A DNA stretch of 64,000 bases. It comes from Streptococcus mitis (GTDB taxonomy: Bacteria; Bacillota; Bacilli; Lactobacillales; Streptococcaceae). Positions 50,204 to 60,826 of the stretch are shown here, in pieces. The position numbers and the translations under genes are program-made. Below the pieces are notes generated by a model. That model ran no database searches. It was not told where the DNA came from and worked only from the letters and a program-made list of their open reading frames with translations. The DNA is taken from contig NZ_JPFV01000015.1 of assembly GCF_000722685.1 (NCBI RefSeq), positions 186,001 through 250,000 on the forward strand, given 5' to 3'. Numbering within the stretch: position 1 is the first letter of the stretch; the number at the start of each line of letters is the position of its first letter.

Positions 50204-51730
50204 TTATACCCATTCACCTTTTTCGTTTACTTTATAGCCATTAATGGTCATATTTTTTGCCAATTTCCCATCAGCTAACAAGTAATACCACTTATCCCCA
50301 TCCTTAATCCATTGGTTACGAGCGTACTTACCATCTTGGTTCAGATAATACCAACTATCATACTGAGAATCAAATACCCACTCACTCTTAGCCATATAAC
50401 CGCCACGCTTTAGGTAGTACTCGCCCTGCCAAGCTTTCTCCACATAACTACCAGTTGAATCTACATAAAACCAGCTCTTATAGTCTTCATCATAAATCCA
50501 TTCACTTGCAGCCATTGAAGCATCTGCTTTTAGATAATAACGGCCTACCCAACGATTTCTTACAAGGTTACCAGAAAGGTCATTATAGTACCATTTGCCA
50601 GACTCTTTAAACCACTTACTTGCTTGATGATTTTTCTTAGTTTCTCCATTAGAGGTAACAGTAGCTTGAGATGAAGTTAAAACTGAGGATGAAGTCCCAG
50701 TAGAAACTGCTTGAATAGCCTCTTCTTTTGTCACCTTAGGCTTAGCTTTGCCTTGGTAAACATCTTCGATACGCTTAGTAAAGACAGATAACTCTTCAGG
50801 GGATAGCATGTGTACGAATTCAGGTTCCTCCTCATGTAAAAGACCAGCTTCCTTCTTGATTTTATGTATCCCTTCTTCAACTATATCATCAATCTTACTA
50901 AACATAGAAATCTTTTCTGCTTTCGAAAGTGTATCATCATTACTAATAGCTGTCTTCTCCATAAAGGCAACAGCATTGATTTCTCGGATATTCTTTTCTT
51001 TAGGTACTGTAGAAATCGGATAATGATTGTTAGATAAAAATAGAGAAACTTTCTTAATATAAGTGTTTATATCATCTTTATTATTATCTAATGATAAATA
51101 CTTATCACTATCAACATTTAAACCAGGTGCATGAAAATCATAGTATCTTGAAACTCTAGCTAACATTTCTTTTTTCTCTAATTCTGTATAATGCAAATCA
51201 TTATTTACTTGAGAAATTACAAGATTCATTTTCTTTAATATAGCAAGTTTAGCAACACCATACTTCATTCTATAATCAAAAAAATTACCTTTTTCTCCAT
51301 CACCATTAATGTAGATTTTTTTAGATTTTTTAAAATCTGATAAAATATTTGATAACTCTTCCAAAGGCGTATTAATTTCTAAACTATACTTCCTTATGTT
51401 CTCTAACTGTCCCACGGAATCTTTTAACATATTATCAAGTTCTTCTACCAATTTATCTCTGATAGAGATTACATCGCTTTTGGAAATAGCAACTTTATCC
51501 CATTCTCCTTTGTCAATCTGTTCAAAGAGACGATGTTTTACTTTCTCTTTAAAATTTTGTAAATCATTTTTCGTTTCCTCAATCATTTTATTAATCTTTT
51601 CTGGACTCACACTAGTGGTAGTTTCATGGCTTTCTTCCTGCGCATAAACTACTTGACTGGCAAAAGTTGGGACTAGTAAAGTCGACAGTCCTAAAGCTAC
51701 TAAAGCATGTTTCATTTCTTTTTTCATCAT
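50204..51730 (-). CDS. Choline-binding surface protein
   Basis: A 508-residue secreted protein. A signal peptide (about residues 1-30, ending ASQVVYAQ) is followed by a helical, charged domain of about 330 residues (coiled-coil-like, EKINKMIEETKNDLQNFKEK-type). The C-terminus has about seven choline-binding repeats (RWVGRYYLKADASMAAS, EWVFDSQYDSWYYLNQDG and so on) that anchor it to wall phosphocholine. No catalytic motif is seen. It is the third gene after the ACT and UPF0210 genes, with only 13 bases between. In pneumococcus the mutase gene follows UPF0210 at this place, so this gene appears to be an accessory insertion. Confidence 0.85.
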   Translation of the reverse strand: MMKKEMKHALVALGLSTLLVPTFASQVVYAQEESHETTTSVSPEKINKMIEETKNDLQNFKEKVKHRLFEQIDKGEWDKVAISKSDVISIRDKLVEELDNMLKDSVGQLENIRKYSLEINTPLEELSNILSDFKKSKKIYINGDGEKGNFFDYRMKYGVAKLAILKKMNLVISQVNNDLHYTELEKKEMLARVSRYYDFHAPGLNVDSDKYLSLDNNKDDINTYIKKVSLFLSNNHYPISTVPKEKNIREINAVAFMEKTAISNDDTLSKAEKISMFSKIDDIVEEGIHKIKKEAGLLHEEEPEFVHMLSPEELSVFTKRIEDVYQGKAKPKVTKEEAIQAVSTGTSSSVLTSSQATVTSNGETKKNHQASKWFKESGKWYYNDLSGNLVRNRWVGRYYLKADASMAASEWIYDEDYKSWFYVDSTGSYVEKAWQGEYYLKRGGYMAKSEWVFDSQYDSWYYLNQDGKYARNQWIKDGDKWYYLLADGKLAKNMTINGYKVNEKGEWV

Positions 51731-51743
51731 TTTCTCCTATTTC

Positions 51744-53081
51744 TTAATTTTTAAAACTATGAATTGGTGCTGGGATTTGTCCTCCACGAGAGATGAAATC
51801 AACAGATGAAGCTCCATTGACCTTCATAACTGGAGCTGTACCAAGAAGACCACCAAACTCAATCATGTCACCTTCTTTTCCTTTAGGAATGATACGAACA
51901 GCTGTTGTTTTCATGTTGATAACACCAATTGCAGCCTCATCCGCAATCATTGCCGAAATGGTTTCAGCAGGAGTATCTTCTGGAATGGCAATCATATCCA
52001 AGCCAACAGAACAGATAGCCGTCATGGCTTCTAGTTTTTCCAAATTAAGAGAGCCATTTTGCACTGCAGCAATCATTCCCTCATCCTCAGAAACAGGGAT
52101 AAAGGCACCAGACAAACCACCGACTTGGTTGCAGGCCATAACTCCCCCCTTCTTAACTTGGTCGTTCAAGAGTGCCAAGGCAGCCGTCGTTCCATGCGTA
52201 CCAACTGTTTCTAGCCCCATTTCTTCAAGGACACGTGCAACAGAATCTCCAACCGCAGGAGTTGGCGCCAAACTCAAGTCCACAATACCAAACTCCACAC
52301 CTAGTCTCTCACTGGCCATTTGACCAACCAATTGACCAATCCGAGTGATTTTAAAAGCAGTTTTCTTAACGGTTTCGGCTACTACATCAAAGCTCTGTCC
52401 ACGAACTTTTTCCAAGGCACGTTTCACCACACCAGGACCAGAAACTCCGACATTGATGATAACATCTGCTTCCCCAACACCATGAAAGGCACCCGCCATA
52501 AATGGATTGTCCTCAACAGCATTAGCAAATACAACCAGTTTAGCTGCCCCCATATCAGACAGATTTGCCGTTTCCTTGATAACTCGTCCCATATCTGCCA
52601 CAGCCGTCATATTAATACCAGACTTGGTTGAACCGATATTGACTGACGAGCATACCTTGTCCGTTTCAGCCAAAGCGCGAGGAATAGAATTGATGAGAAT
52701 CTCATCTCCCTTTTGATAACCCTTTTGTACCAAGGCTGAAAAACCACCAATAAAGTCCACACCAATCTCTTTCGCAGCCTTATCAAGTGCTTTTGCCAGA
52801 ACCACATAGTCTGTCGCATCTGTCGCCGCCCCAATCAGAGAAATAGGAGTCACCGATACACGCTTATTAACGATTGGAATTCCCAACTCCGCTGCAATTT
52901 CATCACCAACAGTCACTAAATTAGCTGCCTTAGTCGTGATCTTTTGATAAATTTTCTCTGCAGCATGATTGATATCTGGATCGATACAGTCCAATAGGGA
53001 AATCCCCATGGTAATAGTTCTGATATCAAAGTTTTGCTCCTCAATCATGGCAATGGTTTCAGTAACTTGTCTAATATCCAT
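51744..53081 (-). CDS. UPF0210 (DUF711) family protein
   Basis: A 445-residue protein of the PFL-type UPF0210 family, starting [20 protein letters not shown]. It has [33 protein letters not shown] and [15 protein letters not shown]. The function is unknown; the fold is related to glycyl radical enzymes without the radical domain. It is paired with the ACT-domain gene 9 bases upstream, an association that is conserved in Firmicutes. Confidence 0.93.
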   Translation of the reverse strand: MDIRQVTETIAMIEEQNFDIRTITMGISLLDCIDPDINHAAEKIYQKITTKAANLVTVGDEIAAELGIPIVNKRVSVTPISLIGAATDATDYVVLAKALDKAAKEIGVDFIGGFSALVQKGYQKGDEILINSIPRALAETDKVCSSVNIGSTKSGINMTAVADMGRVIKETANLSDMGAAKLVVFANAVEDNPFMAGAFHGVGEADVIINVGVSGPGVVKRALEKVRGQSFDVVAETVKKTAFKITRIGQLVGQMASERLGVEFGIVDLSLAPTPAVGDSVARVLEEMGLETVGTHGTTAALALLNDQVKKGGVMACNQVGGLSGAFIPVSEDEGMIAAVQNGSLNLEKLEAMTAICSVGLDMIAIPEDTPAETISAMIADEAAIGVINMKTTAVRIIPKGKEGDMIEFGGLLGTAPVMKVNGASSVDFISRGGQIPAPIHSFKN

Positions 53082-53090
53082 AATAACCTC

Positions 53091-53363
53091 CTAGATATTA
53101 TACATAGCTTCGAAAATAGCTGCACTCTGAATATTGATTTTCACATTCAAAGTTTGCCCAAAAGTTTCAAACTCATTTCGCAGATAAGTAAAATCTTGCT
53201 TTTCATCACTAGAGACGACAGCCATCATTGTGAAATATTCATCCAAGACAGTTTGAGAGATATCATCGATATTCAAACCCAATTCTGCAATTTTACCAGA
53301 AACACCTGCAACAATTCCAGATTTATCTTTACCAACAACAGTTATAATCGCTTTCATAAGCAA
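53091..53363 (-). CDS. ACT domain protein (GcvR-like)
   Basis: A 90-residue ACT-domain protein, starting MLMKAIITVVGKDKSGIVAG. ACT domains bind amino acids or similar small ligands, and the GKDKSGIVAGVSG loop is the binding signature. It is followed by UPF0210, whose activity it may regulate. The first Met (MLM) may be one codon further in at MKAIITV. Its own short leader separates it from the rplQ terminator. Confidence 0.88.
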   Translation of the reverse strand: MLMKAIITVVGKDKSGIVAGVSGKIAELGLNIDDISQTVLDEYFTMMAVVSSDEKQDFTYLRNEFETFGQTLNVKINIQSAAIFEAMYNI

Positions 53364-53445
53364 ACTCCAATTCTTCTTTTAATAGGAAACCTGAACATTA
53401 AACAGGATTCTTTTCAAATAGTATAGCATAATTCTAACTAAAATA

Positions 53446-53506
53446 CTCAAAAACGCCTGCTTACGAAGTTGTTCTTAAGAAAAAAACAATTTCGTAAACA
53501 AGCGTC
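53446..53506 (-). terminator. Terminator of the ribosomal operon
   Basis: On the minus strand ACGCTTGTTTACGAA pairs with TTCGTAAGCAGGCGT around a T/A-rich loop, followed by TTTTT. It closes the rpsC-rplQ transcript. Confidence 0.8.
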
Positions 53507-53514
53507 TACTATCC

Positions 53515-53612
53515 CAACTTATGATGAGTGTTCCCGCTAGGACCGAAATCCTAGCGGTAGACCAGAGCTAGACTAAGAGCACAAGACTCCATCATCATAA
53601 CACTCAACAAAA
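53515..53612 (-). ncRNA. L17 downstream element-like RNA (L17DE)
   Basis: A structured 3' untranslated RNA right after rplQ. A perfect 9-bp hairpin CCGCTAGGA/TCCTAGCGG (53534-53557) sits inside an outer dyad in which GAGTGTT pairs with AACACTC or TTATGATGA with TCATCATAA. Rfam lists an L17DE motif in just this position in Lactobacillales. I recognise location and shape, not a checked match. Confidence 0.65.
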
Positions 53613-53621
53613 TTGATGATT

Positions 53622-54008
53622 TTATACTAATTCGATGATCGCCATTGGCGCTGCATCACCACGACGTGGTTCAGTTTTAAGGATACGAGTGTATCCACCG
53701 TTACGTTCAGCATAACGAGGTGCGATTTCTGAGAACAATTTTTGAAGTGCTGTAGTAGAAGTGTACTTATCAGTTGCTTCATCATAGTTTTCAGATGCGA
53801 TTTCATTACGTACAAAAGCAGCTGCTTGACGACGTGCATGTAAATCACCACGTTTACCTAGAGTAATCATTTTTTCAACAGTTTTACGGATTTCTTTAGC
53901 ACGAGCTTCAGTTGTCACGATTGATTCGTTGATCAAAAGGTCAGTTGTCAAATCGCGAAGCATTGCTTTACGTTGTGAGCTAGTGCGTCCTAGTTTACGG
54001 TAAGCCAT
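53622..54008 (-). CDS. rplQ: 50S ribosomal protein L17
   Basis: A 128-residue L17, starting [20 protein letters not shown] and ending with the [16 protein letters not shown] tail. It is last in the alpha operon, 11 bases after rpoA, and sits at the end of the peptide exit tunnel. The L17DE-like RNA follows. The length is normal for the family. Confidence 0.98.
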   Translation of the reverse strand: MAYRKLGRTSSQRKAMLRDLTTDLLINESIVTTEARAKEIRKTVEKMITLGKRGDLHARRQAAAFVRNEIASENYDEATDKYTSTTALQKLFSEIAPRYAERNGGYTRILKTEPRRGDAAPMAIIELV

Positions 54009-54019
54009 GTATTCCTCCT

Positions 54020-54955
54020 TTATTTATCTTTTAATCCAAGACCCAAATCAATGAGTTTGAGTTTCACTTCTTCCAAACTCTTGCGTCCAAGATTTCGTAC
54101 TTTCATCATCTCTGCTTCAGATTTTTCTGTCAAATCATGCACAGTATTGATACCGGCACGTTTCAAACAGTTGTATGAACGCACAGACAAGTCCAGTTCC
54201 TCAATCGTACGATCCAAAATACGGTCGTCAGATTCAGTATCAGCTTCTTTCATCACTTCAGTTGACTTAGCAATCTCAGTAAGATTTGTAAACAAATCAA
54301 GATGTTCTGTCAAAATACGTGCTGAAAGCCCTAAAGCATCTTCTGGAATAATTGTTCCATTTGTCAAGATTTCAAGGGTTAGTTTGTCAAATCCATCATT
54401 GCTACCTACACGAGCAGGTTCAACTTGATAGTTGACTTTGGTAACTGGTGTATAAATAGAATCTACAGCAAGTGTCCCAACTGGTGCATTATCCTTTTTA
54501 TTTTCATCTGCAGGTACATATCCACGACCACTGTTAACAGTCATAGTCGCTTTTAGAGAAGAACCTTCACCGATTGTAAAGAGATAATGATCTGGATTTA
54601 CAATTTCAATATCGCTATCTGTCAAAATGTCACCAGCTGTTACTTCAGCAGGACCTTCAACATCCAGTTCGATGATTTTTTCGTCTTCAACGTACGATTT
54701 CACTGCAATTCCTTTAATGTTCAGAATGATTTGCATCACGTCTTCACGAACACCTGGAACTGTGTCAAACTCATGTAACACACCATCAATGTTAATAGAT
54801 GTCACAGCTGCTCCTGGTAGAGAAGCTAGAAGTACACGACGAAGAGAGTTACCAAGAGTTGTACCGTAGCCACGTTCAAGTGGTTCGATTACAAACTTGC
54901 CATAATCTTTATTTTCATCAATTTTTGTTATATTTGGTTTTTCAAACTCGATCAT
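54020..54955 (-). CDS. rpoA: RNA polymerase alpha subunit
   Basis: A 311-residue alpha subunit. The N-terminal dimer domain has [20 protein letters not shown] and the C-terminal domain has the [20 protein letters not shown] and [11 protein letters not shown] helix-hairpin-helix that contacts DNA and regulators. It is between rpsK and rplQ in the alpha operon. Confidence 0.98.
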
Positions 54956-54997
54956 TTAGTTACTCCCTCTTAAACGAAAAGCAGTGTAATGCGATGA

Positions 54998-55381
54998 TTA
55001 TACACGGCGACGTTTTGGAGGACGAGCACCATTGTGTGGCACTGGAGTCACATCACGAATTGCTGTTACTTCAAGACCAGCGGCAGCAAGCGCACGAATA
55101 GCTGACTCACGACCAGAACCTGGACCTTTTACAGTAACTTCAACTGATTTAAGACCGTGTTCTTGTGCAGATTTAGCAGCAGCTTCAGAAGCCATTTGAG
55201 CAGCGAATGGTGTAGATTTACGAGAACCTTTGAAACCAAGAGCACCAGCTGATGACCAAGCAATTGCATTACCATGCACATCAGTAATCATAACAATAGT
55301 GTTATTAAATGTAGCGTGAATATGAGCAATACCAGATTCGATATTCTTTTTCACACGACGTTTACGTGTTGGTTTAGCCAA
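54998..55381 (-). CDS. rpsK: 30S ribosomal protein S11
   Basis: A 127-residue S11 with the family's [18 protein letters not shown] and the basic C-terminus [11 protein letters not shown]. It binds 16S rRNA in the platform near the mRNA exit. It lies 17 bases after rpsM and 42 before rpoA. Confidence 0.98.
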
Positions 55382-55398
55382 GACTTTTACCTCCTATA

Positions 55399-55764
55399 TT
55401 ATTTTTTCTTACCAGCGATCGCAACAGCTTTACCTTTACGAGTGCGAGCGTTGTTTTTAGTGTTTTGTCCACGGACAGGAAGTCCACGACGGTGACGGAT
55501 ACCACGGTATGAACCGATTTCCATCAAACGTTTGATGTTCAAGTTTACTTCACGACGAAGGTCACCTTCAACTTTGATTGCATCCACTTCACGACGGATA
55601 GCATCTTCTTGATCTGATGTAAGATCACGTACACGAACATCTTCTGAGATTCCAGCAGCAGCCAAAATTTTCTTAGATGTTGCAAGTCCGATACCATAAA
55701 CATAAGTCAATGAGATTACTACGCGTTTGTCATTTGGAATGTCAACTCCAGCAATACGAGCCAT
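55399..55764 (-). CDS. rpsM: 30S ribosomal protein S13
   Basis: A 121-residue S13, starting [20 protein letters not shown] and containing [20 protein letters not shown]. It sits in the head of the small subunit and touches the P-site tRNA and L5. It follows rpmJ in the usual order. Confidence 0.98.
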
Positions 55765-55781
55765 GTTTTCTCCTTTCTATC

Positions 55782-55898
55782 TTATCCTTGACGTTGTTTG
55801 TGTTTTGGATTTGCTGGGCAAATTACCATAACACGACCATTACGACGAATAACTTTACAGTATTCGCAAATTGGTTTGACCGATGGTCTTACTTTCAT
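55782..55898 (-). CDS. rpmJ: 50S ribosomal protein L36
   Basis: A 38-residue L36, reading [20 protein letters not shown] and ending [11 protein letters not shown]. Cys11, Cys14, Cys27 and His32-type ligands make the zinc-ribbon (C+) form. GGAGGGA lies before the ATG at 55898. It is between infA and rpsM. Confidence 0.96.
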
Positions 55899-55922
55899 TT
55901 CTTATCCCTCCAAGTTTTTCGA

Positions 55923-56141
55923 TTATTTAAAGCGGTAAGTGATACGTCCACGTGTCAAGTCATATGGACTCATTTCGACAGTAACACGATCTCCCGCTAA
56001 AATACGAATATAGTTTTTACGAATTTTACCAGAAACTGTTGCTAAAATCTGATGTCCATTTTCAAGTTCAACCGTAAACATTGCATTCGGCATTGTATCA
56101 ACTACTTTGCCTTCAACTTCAATCACATCGTCTTTTGCCAC
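55923..56141 (-). CDS. infA: Translation initiation factor IF-1
   Basis: A 72-residue OB-fold protein when started at the GTG at 56141 (read as Met, [20 protein letters not shown]), which has GGAGG nine bases upstream. The frame is open further up to 56195 but without support. [20 protein letters not shown] (20 residues) ends the protein. IF-1 blocks the A site during initiation. Confidence 0.95.
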   Translation of the reverse strand: MAKDDVIEVEGKVVDTMPNAMFTVELENGHQILATVSGKIRKNYIRILAGDRVTVEMSPYDLTRGRITYRFK

Positions 56142-56257
56142 GCAAAAGCACCTCCATAAATTTCGATTCGATGCCTCTAGACACAGAGACAACAATTATA
56201 AGTCAGACTATCTCAGTATAACATTTGTAGCTGATTTTTGCAAGTGTGAAAAGCGCT

Positions 56258-56896
56258 TTATTTCAAATTTGTCAATACTTTTTCGATATCTGAGAAAACA
56301 TCATTGATATCTTGATTACCTTCGATGTCATGAACCAAACCTTTGGCACGGTAGTGAGCAATGATTGGTTCCCCTTGAGCAATATTCACATCCAAACGAC
56401 GTTTTACTGTCTCAGGCTTATCATCTTCACGTTGGTAGTAATCTTCTTCTTTATAGTCAACCGGTGGGTTAAAGACCTTGTGGAAAGTTTCTCCAGTTAC
56501 GCGGTGAATGATACGACCACTCAAACGTTCCAAGAGGCTATCTGGATCCACTTCAATGTTGATGACACCTTCTAGTTCAATGCCAAGTTCAGCCAATGTT
56601 TTGTCCAAAGCATGAGCTTGTTCAATTGTACGTGGGTAACCATCCAACAAGAATCCTGTTTCTTTAATATCATCTTGTGAAAGACGTTCTTTTACGATTC
56701 CATTTGTAACTTCGTCAGGAACCAATTCACCCTTGTCAATGTATGACTTAGCAAGAACACCCATTTCAGTTTGATTTGCCATAGCAGCGCGGAACATATC
56801 ACCCGTTGAGATATGTGCAACATGGAATTGTTCTACGATTTTTGCTGCTTGAGTTCCCTTACCTGCACCAGGTAAGCCCATAATCAAAAGATTCAT
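56258..56896 (-). CDS. adk: Adenylate kinase
   Basis: A 212-residue adenylate kinase. P-loop [10 protein letters not shown] at residues 7-16, [10 protein letters not shown], and a LID without zinc cysteines ([13 protein letters not shown]). It interconverts AMP, ADP and ATP. In many Firmicutes it sits between secY and infA, as here. Confidence 0.97.
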   Translation of the reverse strand: MNLLIMGLPGAGKGTQAAKIVEQFHVAHISTGDMFRAAMANQTEMGVLAKSYIDKGELVPDEVTNGIVKERLSQDDIKETGFLLDGYPRTIEQAHALDKTLAELGIELEGVINIEVDPDSLLERLSGRIIHRVTGETFHKVFNPPVDYKEEDYYQREDDKPETVKRRLDVNIAQGEPIIAHYRAKGLVHDIEGNQDINDVFSDIEKVLTNLK

Positions 56897-57046
56897 GATT
56901 TGATCTCCTTATTTTATTTTTAAATAGAAGCAAAAAGTCTTTTCACCCCTATTTAAAAACAAAATAGAAGAGGGGAGACAAAACTCTCACAAATGTCAGA
57001 GTTTAAACCTCCACTCCCTCAGCATTTACTGATTCCGTAAATACTT

Positions 57047-58357
57047 TTATTCTGTTCTGTCCATGAAACCAACATATTTACGTTTCAATAGGTAACCTTC
57101 CAATTGTTTGATTCCTTCAATACCTGTAGAGATAATGATCAAAAGACTGGTTCCTCCAAAAGCAACTGCTTCTGAAAGTCCGAAAATATCTTTTGCTACG
57201 ATCGGTAAAATAGAAATCACACCAAGGAAGAGAGAACCAACCGTTGCAAGACGACGAAGAAGTTTAGACATATATTCTTCTGTACCTTTACCAGGACGAA
57301 CTCCGTGGATATAGGCACCGCTCTTTTGTAGGTTTTCTGCCGCTTTTTCAGGATTAATCTGTACAAACGTATAGAAGAATGTAAAGAGAATAATCAATAA
57401 AGCATACATGGCGATACCAGTTGGTGAAGTTGTTGCCAGCATTTCTTGTGCTGTTCTTACCCAAGCCCAATCATGACCTGTAGCGCTTAAAAACTGTAGA
57501 ATAGCTGCTGGCGCCGCAGTAATCGAACTTGCGAAGATAACAGGGATAACTCCAGCAGGGTTGACCTTCAAAGGAAGGTAAGAGCTAGATGGAGCACCTT
57601 GTGCAACCTTAGTATATTGGATTGGAATTTTGTATTCTGCTTGTTGAACATAAGTTGTAAAGTAAATGATCAACAATACAGTAATAATCAAAATGATTAC
57701 GAAAATGATAGATGAGTTAATACGGCTACTTGGGACGTTCACAAAGTAGTCCACATAGATGCCCTGAATCATCTCTGGGATTGAGGAAACAATCCCGGCA
57801 AAGATGATCATAGAAACACCATTTCCGTATCCCTTATCTGTAATTTGCTCCCCCAACCAAGTCACAATCATGCTACCAGCTGTTAAGATGATACCAATCA
57901 TGATAAAGACTTGTGGAGTAAGAGCTGTTTTCAACAATTGAGCTCCAGCCAAAGTATTAAAACCAGCTGTGATCCCGATAGATTGCACAAAAGCGAGAAC
58001 TAGAGCAATATAACGAGTAGCTTGATTCAATTTTCTTCGACCTACTTCCCCTTGTTTACCCCACTCTACAAACTTGGGTAAAATATCCATTTGCAAGAGT
58101 TGGACAACGATAGAGGCCGTAATGTAGGGACTGACACCAAGAGCAAAAACTGAAAAGTTTTTCATGGCATTCCCTGACACCAAGCTCAACATGTTTAAGA
58201 AGGATAATCCACTTAAAGCATTCAAGCTATTGGCATTCACACCGGGAACTGTAATGCTAGTTCCGATACGAAAGACCAAAACGATAAAAATTGTAAATAA
58301 AATTTTTGATCGAACCTGCTTGACTTTAAGAGCTTCTCTTAATAATTTAAAAAACAT
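57047..58357 (-). CDS. secY: Protein translocase subunit SecY
   Basis: A 436-residue membrane protein with ten helices. It has the plug region and cytosolic loops GVSPYITASIVVQLLQMDIL and KRKYVGFMD at the C-terminus. SecY is the protein-conducting channel of the Sec system. It follows rplO by 12 bases. The 150-base gap before adk holds only A/T-rich sequence with small dyads. Confidence 0.97.
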   Translation of the reverse strand: MFFKLLREALKVKQVRSKILFTIFIVLVFRIGTSITVPGVNANSLNALSGLSFLNMLSLVSGNAMKNFSVFALGVSPYITASIVVQLLQMDILPKFVEWGKQGEVGRRKLNQATRYIALVLAFVQSIGITAGFNTLAGAQLLKTALTPQVFIMIGIILTAGSMIVTWLGEQITDKGYGNGVSMIIFAGIVSSIPEMIQGIYVDYFVNVPSSRINSSIIFVIILIITVLLIIYFTTYVQQAEYKIPIQYTKVAQGAPSSSYLPLKVNPAGVIPVIFASSITAAPAAILQFLSATGHDWAWVRTAQEMLATTSPTGIAMYALLIILFTFFYTFVQINPEKAAENLQKSGAYIHGVRPGKGTEEYMSKLLRRLATVGSLFLGVISILPIVAKDIFGLSEAVAFGGTSLLIIISTGIEGIKQLEGYLLKRKYVGFMDRTE

Positions 58358-58369
58358 AGGTCACCTCTC

Positions 58370-58810
58370 TTAGATGACTTCTACTGAACCACCTTTAGCA
58401 GTGATAGCTTCTTCAGCTGATTTAGAGAATTTAGCTGCTTTCACAGTCAATTTCTTAGTCAACTCACCATTACCAAGAATTTTAATACCTGATTTTTCAG
58501 CTTTAACAATTCCTGCTTCGATAAGAACAACTGGAGTAACTTCAGCACCATCTTCAAAGACGTTCAATTGGTCAAGGTTCACAATTGCGTATTCTTTAGC
58601 GTTGATGTTAGTAAATCCACGTTTTGGAAGACGACGGAACAATGGAGTTTGTCCACCTTCAAAACCAAGGCGAACTCCGCCACCGCTACGAGCTTTTTGA
58701 CCCTTTTGACCACGACCAGATGTTTTACCGTTACCTGATGAAGTACCACGACCAACGCGGTTACGTACTTTACGAGAACCTTCTGCAGGTTTCAATTCAT
58801 GAAGTTTCAT
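58370..58810 (-). CDS. rplO: 50S ribosomal protein L15
   Basis: A 146-residue L15, starting [20 protein letters not shown] with the glycine/arginine-rich [20 protein letters not shown] region. It joins the large subunit late and lies ahead of secY in the spc operon. Confidence 0.98.
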   Translation of the reverse strand: MKLHELKPAEGSRKVRNRVGRGTSSGNGKTSGRGQKGQKARSGGGVRLGFEGGQTPLFRRLPKRGFTNINAKEYAIVNLDQLNVFEDGAEVTPVVLIEAGIVKAEKSGIKILGNGELTKKLTVKAAKFSKSAEEAITAKGGSVEVI

Positions 58811-58954
58811 TTTTATTTTCTCCTCTTTTGTAAAATGCTAGCGCCGATAAGGGAGAAAAGGTTGTCTCCCCCATCAACTCGCCTATACGACGTCATCATA
58901 GATGACTATATCTAGTTTTAGGGGATGGTATAGTGCACATCCCCTAAAAATTCA
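58811..58954 (-). other. rpmD-rplO gap with strong hairpins
   Basis: No gene is present. TTTTAGGGGATG pairs perfectly over 12 bp with CATCCCCTAAAA (about 58916-58950). GGGAGA/TCTCCC makes another hairpin at about 58850-58870. There is no clear T run, so these may be processing or attenuation structures inside the operon. Confidence 0.55.
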
Positions 58955-59137
58955 TTAGTTTACTTCTTCAACTGTTACCAAGTGAGATACTGCAGTGATC
59001 ATACCACGGATAGCAGCGTTATCTTCTTTAATAACAGAGCTGTTCAATTTGCCAAGTCCAAGTGCTACAACAGTTTTACGTTGTGATGGAATGCGTCCGA
59101 TTGGAGACTTAGTCAAAGTAATTTTAATTTGAGCCAT
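58955..59137 (-). CDS. rpmD: 50S ribosomal protein L30
   Basis: A 60-residue L30 when started at ATG 59137 ([20 protein letters not shown]). The frame upstream is open for 18 codons but is not L30-like. It is between rpsE and rplO in the spc operon. Confidence 0.95.
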   Translation of the reverse strand: MAQIKITLTKSPIGRIPSQRKTVVALGLGKLNSSVIKEDNAAIRGMITAVSHLVTVEEVN

Positions 59138-59150
59138 TTTATCCCCTTTC

Positions 59151-59645
59151 TTATGCCAAATCAGAAACTGAAATACCACGAAGGGCAGCAACTTCTTCAG
59201 CGCGTTTCAATTGTTTCAAACCTTCAACAGTTGCACGAACAATGTTGATTGGAGTGTTAGAACCAAGTGATTTAGATGTAATATCTGCCACACCTGCCAA
59301 TTCCACAACGGCACGAACTGCACCACCAGCGGCAACTCCAGAACCTTCTACAGCAGGTTTCAACAATACTTTAGCTCCACCGAATTCTGAAAGAACTTCG
59401 TGTGGGATTGTTGTTCCAACCATAGGAACTTCGATCAAGTTTTTCTTAGCATCATCTACTGCTTTACGGATTGCTTCTGGAACTTCTTGAGCTTTACCAG
59501 TACCAAATCCTACGCGACCGTTGTGGTCACCAACAACAACAAGAGCTGCGAAACGAAGACGACGTCCACCTTTAACAACTTTTGTAACACGGTTGACAGC
59601 AACTACGCGTTCTTCTAATTCAACTGCATTGTCTTTAAATGCCAT
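59151..59645 (-). CDS. rpsE: 30S ribosomal protein S5
   Basis: A 164-residue S5 with the double-stranded RNA-binding N-terminal domain ([20 protein letters not shown]) and the [19 protein letters not shown] core. It shapes decoding accuracy and mRNA unwinding. It lies 17 bases after rplR. Confidence 0.98.
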   Translation of the reverse strand: MAFKDNAVELEERVVAVNRVTKVVKGGRRLRFAALVVVGDHNGRVGFGTGKAQEVPEAIRKAVDDAKKNLIEVPMVGTTIPHEVLSEFGGAKVLLKPAVEGSGVAAGGAVRAVVELAGVADITSKSLGSNTPINIVRATVEGLKQLKRAEEVAALRGISVSDLA

Positions 59646-59662
59646 TTTCTAGTGTCCTCCTA

Positions 59663-60019
59663 TTAGAATTTCAATCCGTTTTCACGAGCTGCATCAGCCA
59701 AAGCTTTCACACGTCCGTGATATAGATATCCACCGCGGTCGAACACCACTTCTGAAATACCTTTAGCGTTTGCACGTTCTGCAACGAGTTTACCGACAGC
59801 AACGGCTTGTTCAGTTTTAGTTCCTTTTGAAACTTCTTTGTCAAGAGTTGAAGCACTTGCGAGCGTTACACCCGCTACGTCATCAATCACTTGAGCGTAG
59901 ATGCCTGTATTAGAACGGAATACGTTCAAACGTGGGCGATCAGCAGTTCCAGAGAGTTTTCCGCGAACGCGACGGTGGCGTTTTTGGCGGAGTTTGTTTT
60001 TATCTGGTTTTGAAATCAC
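59663..60019 (-). CDS. rplR: 50S ribosomal protein L18
   Basis: A 118-residue L18 when started at the GTG at 60019 (read as Met, [20 protein letters not shown]), which has GAGGTG upstream. The frame extends to 60058 without family similarity. It binds 5S rRNA with L5. Confidence 0.95.
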
Positions 60020-60102
60020 AGTTTTCACCTCTTTAGTTTTAAATCGTGTGCTATGCACAAAGTTGGAAAATAGGTTGGTGGTTGAGACTCAACCACTCAA
60101 CA

Positions 60103-60639
60103 TTATTTACCTGTTTTACCTTCTTTACGGCGAACGAATTCACCAACGTAACGGATACCTTTACCTTTATATGGTTCTGGTGAACGAAGGCTACGTACGT
60201 AAGCAGCTGTTTGACCAACTACTTCTTTTGAAATTCCGCTAACAACGATTGTTGTTGGGTTTGGAAGTTCAAAAGTAATTCCTTCTGGAGCTTCAACTTC
60301 GTCTGGATGAGATTTACCAACAGCCAAAACAAGTTTAGATCCTTGAAGTTGTGCACGGTAACCAACCCCGCGCATTTCAAGTTCTTTCTTGAATCCTTCT
60401 GATACACCAACAACCATGTTGTTCAAAAGGGCACGAGTAGTTCCGTGGATAGTTTTCATTTCTTTTGAATCGTTTGGACGGTGAAGAGTTACTTCAGTAC
60501 CTTCCACACGGATTTCAATATCTTTTGAGAACTCACGAGTAAGTTCTCCTTTAGGTCCTTTTACAGTTACAACGTTGTCATTGTTAGTGAGTTCAACACC
60601 AGCAGGCAACACGATAACTTTATTACCAATACGTGACAT
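60103..60639 (-). CDS. rplF: 50S ribosomal protein L6
   Basis: A 178-residue L6, starting [20 protein letters not shown] and carrying [20 protein letters not shown], with RRKEGKTGK at the end. It lies near the factor-binding site of the large subunit. Confidence 0.98.
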   Translation of the reverse strand: MSRIGNKVIVLPAGVELTNNDNVVTVKGPKGELTREFSKDIEIRVEGTEVTLHRPNDSKEMKTIHGTTRALLNNMVVGVSEGFKKELEMRGVGYRAQLQGSKLVLAVGKSHPDEVEAPEGITFELPNPTTIVVSGISKEVVGQTAAYVRSLRSPEPYKGKGIRYVGEFVRRKEGKTGK

Positions 60640-60826
60640 GTTTATTTTCTCCTGTTAAATTGTCAGGCCATAACGGCCAGTTTTCACGGGGTTAAATCGA
60701 TTTCTCGATTTAAAGGAACATTTAGGTTTCAATTTCAAAGTGAATCTAGGCATCGTCTCGCAGGCATAACTTTGGGTTAGGCAAGAGACGATAACGAAGA
60801 GTCACAAAGAAATTCGGAGCTAAATA
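60640..60826 (-). other. rpsH-rplF gap with long hairpin
   Basis: No gene is evident in 187 bases. On the minus strand ATCGTCTC pairs with GAGACGAT around a 26-nt loop (about 60752-60793), and AATCGA/TCGATT makes a second stem at about 60698-60713. GGCCATAACGGCC is a third. Possible operon-internal processing or control structures. Confidence 0.5.
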
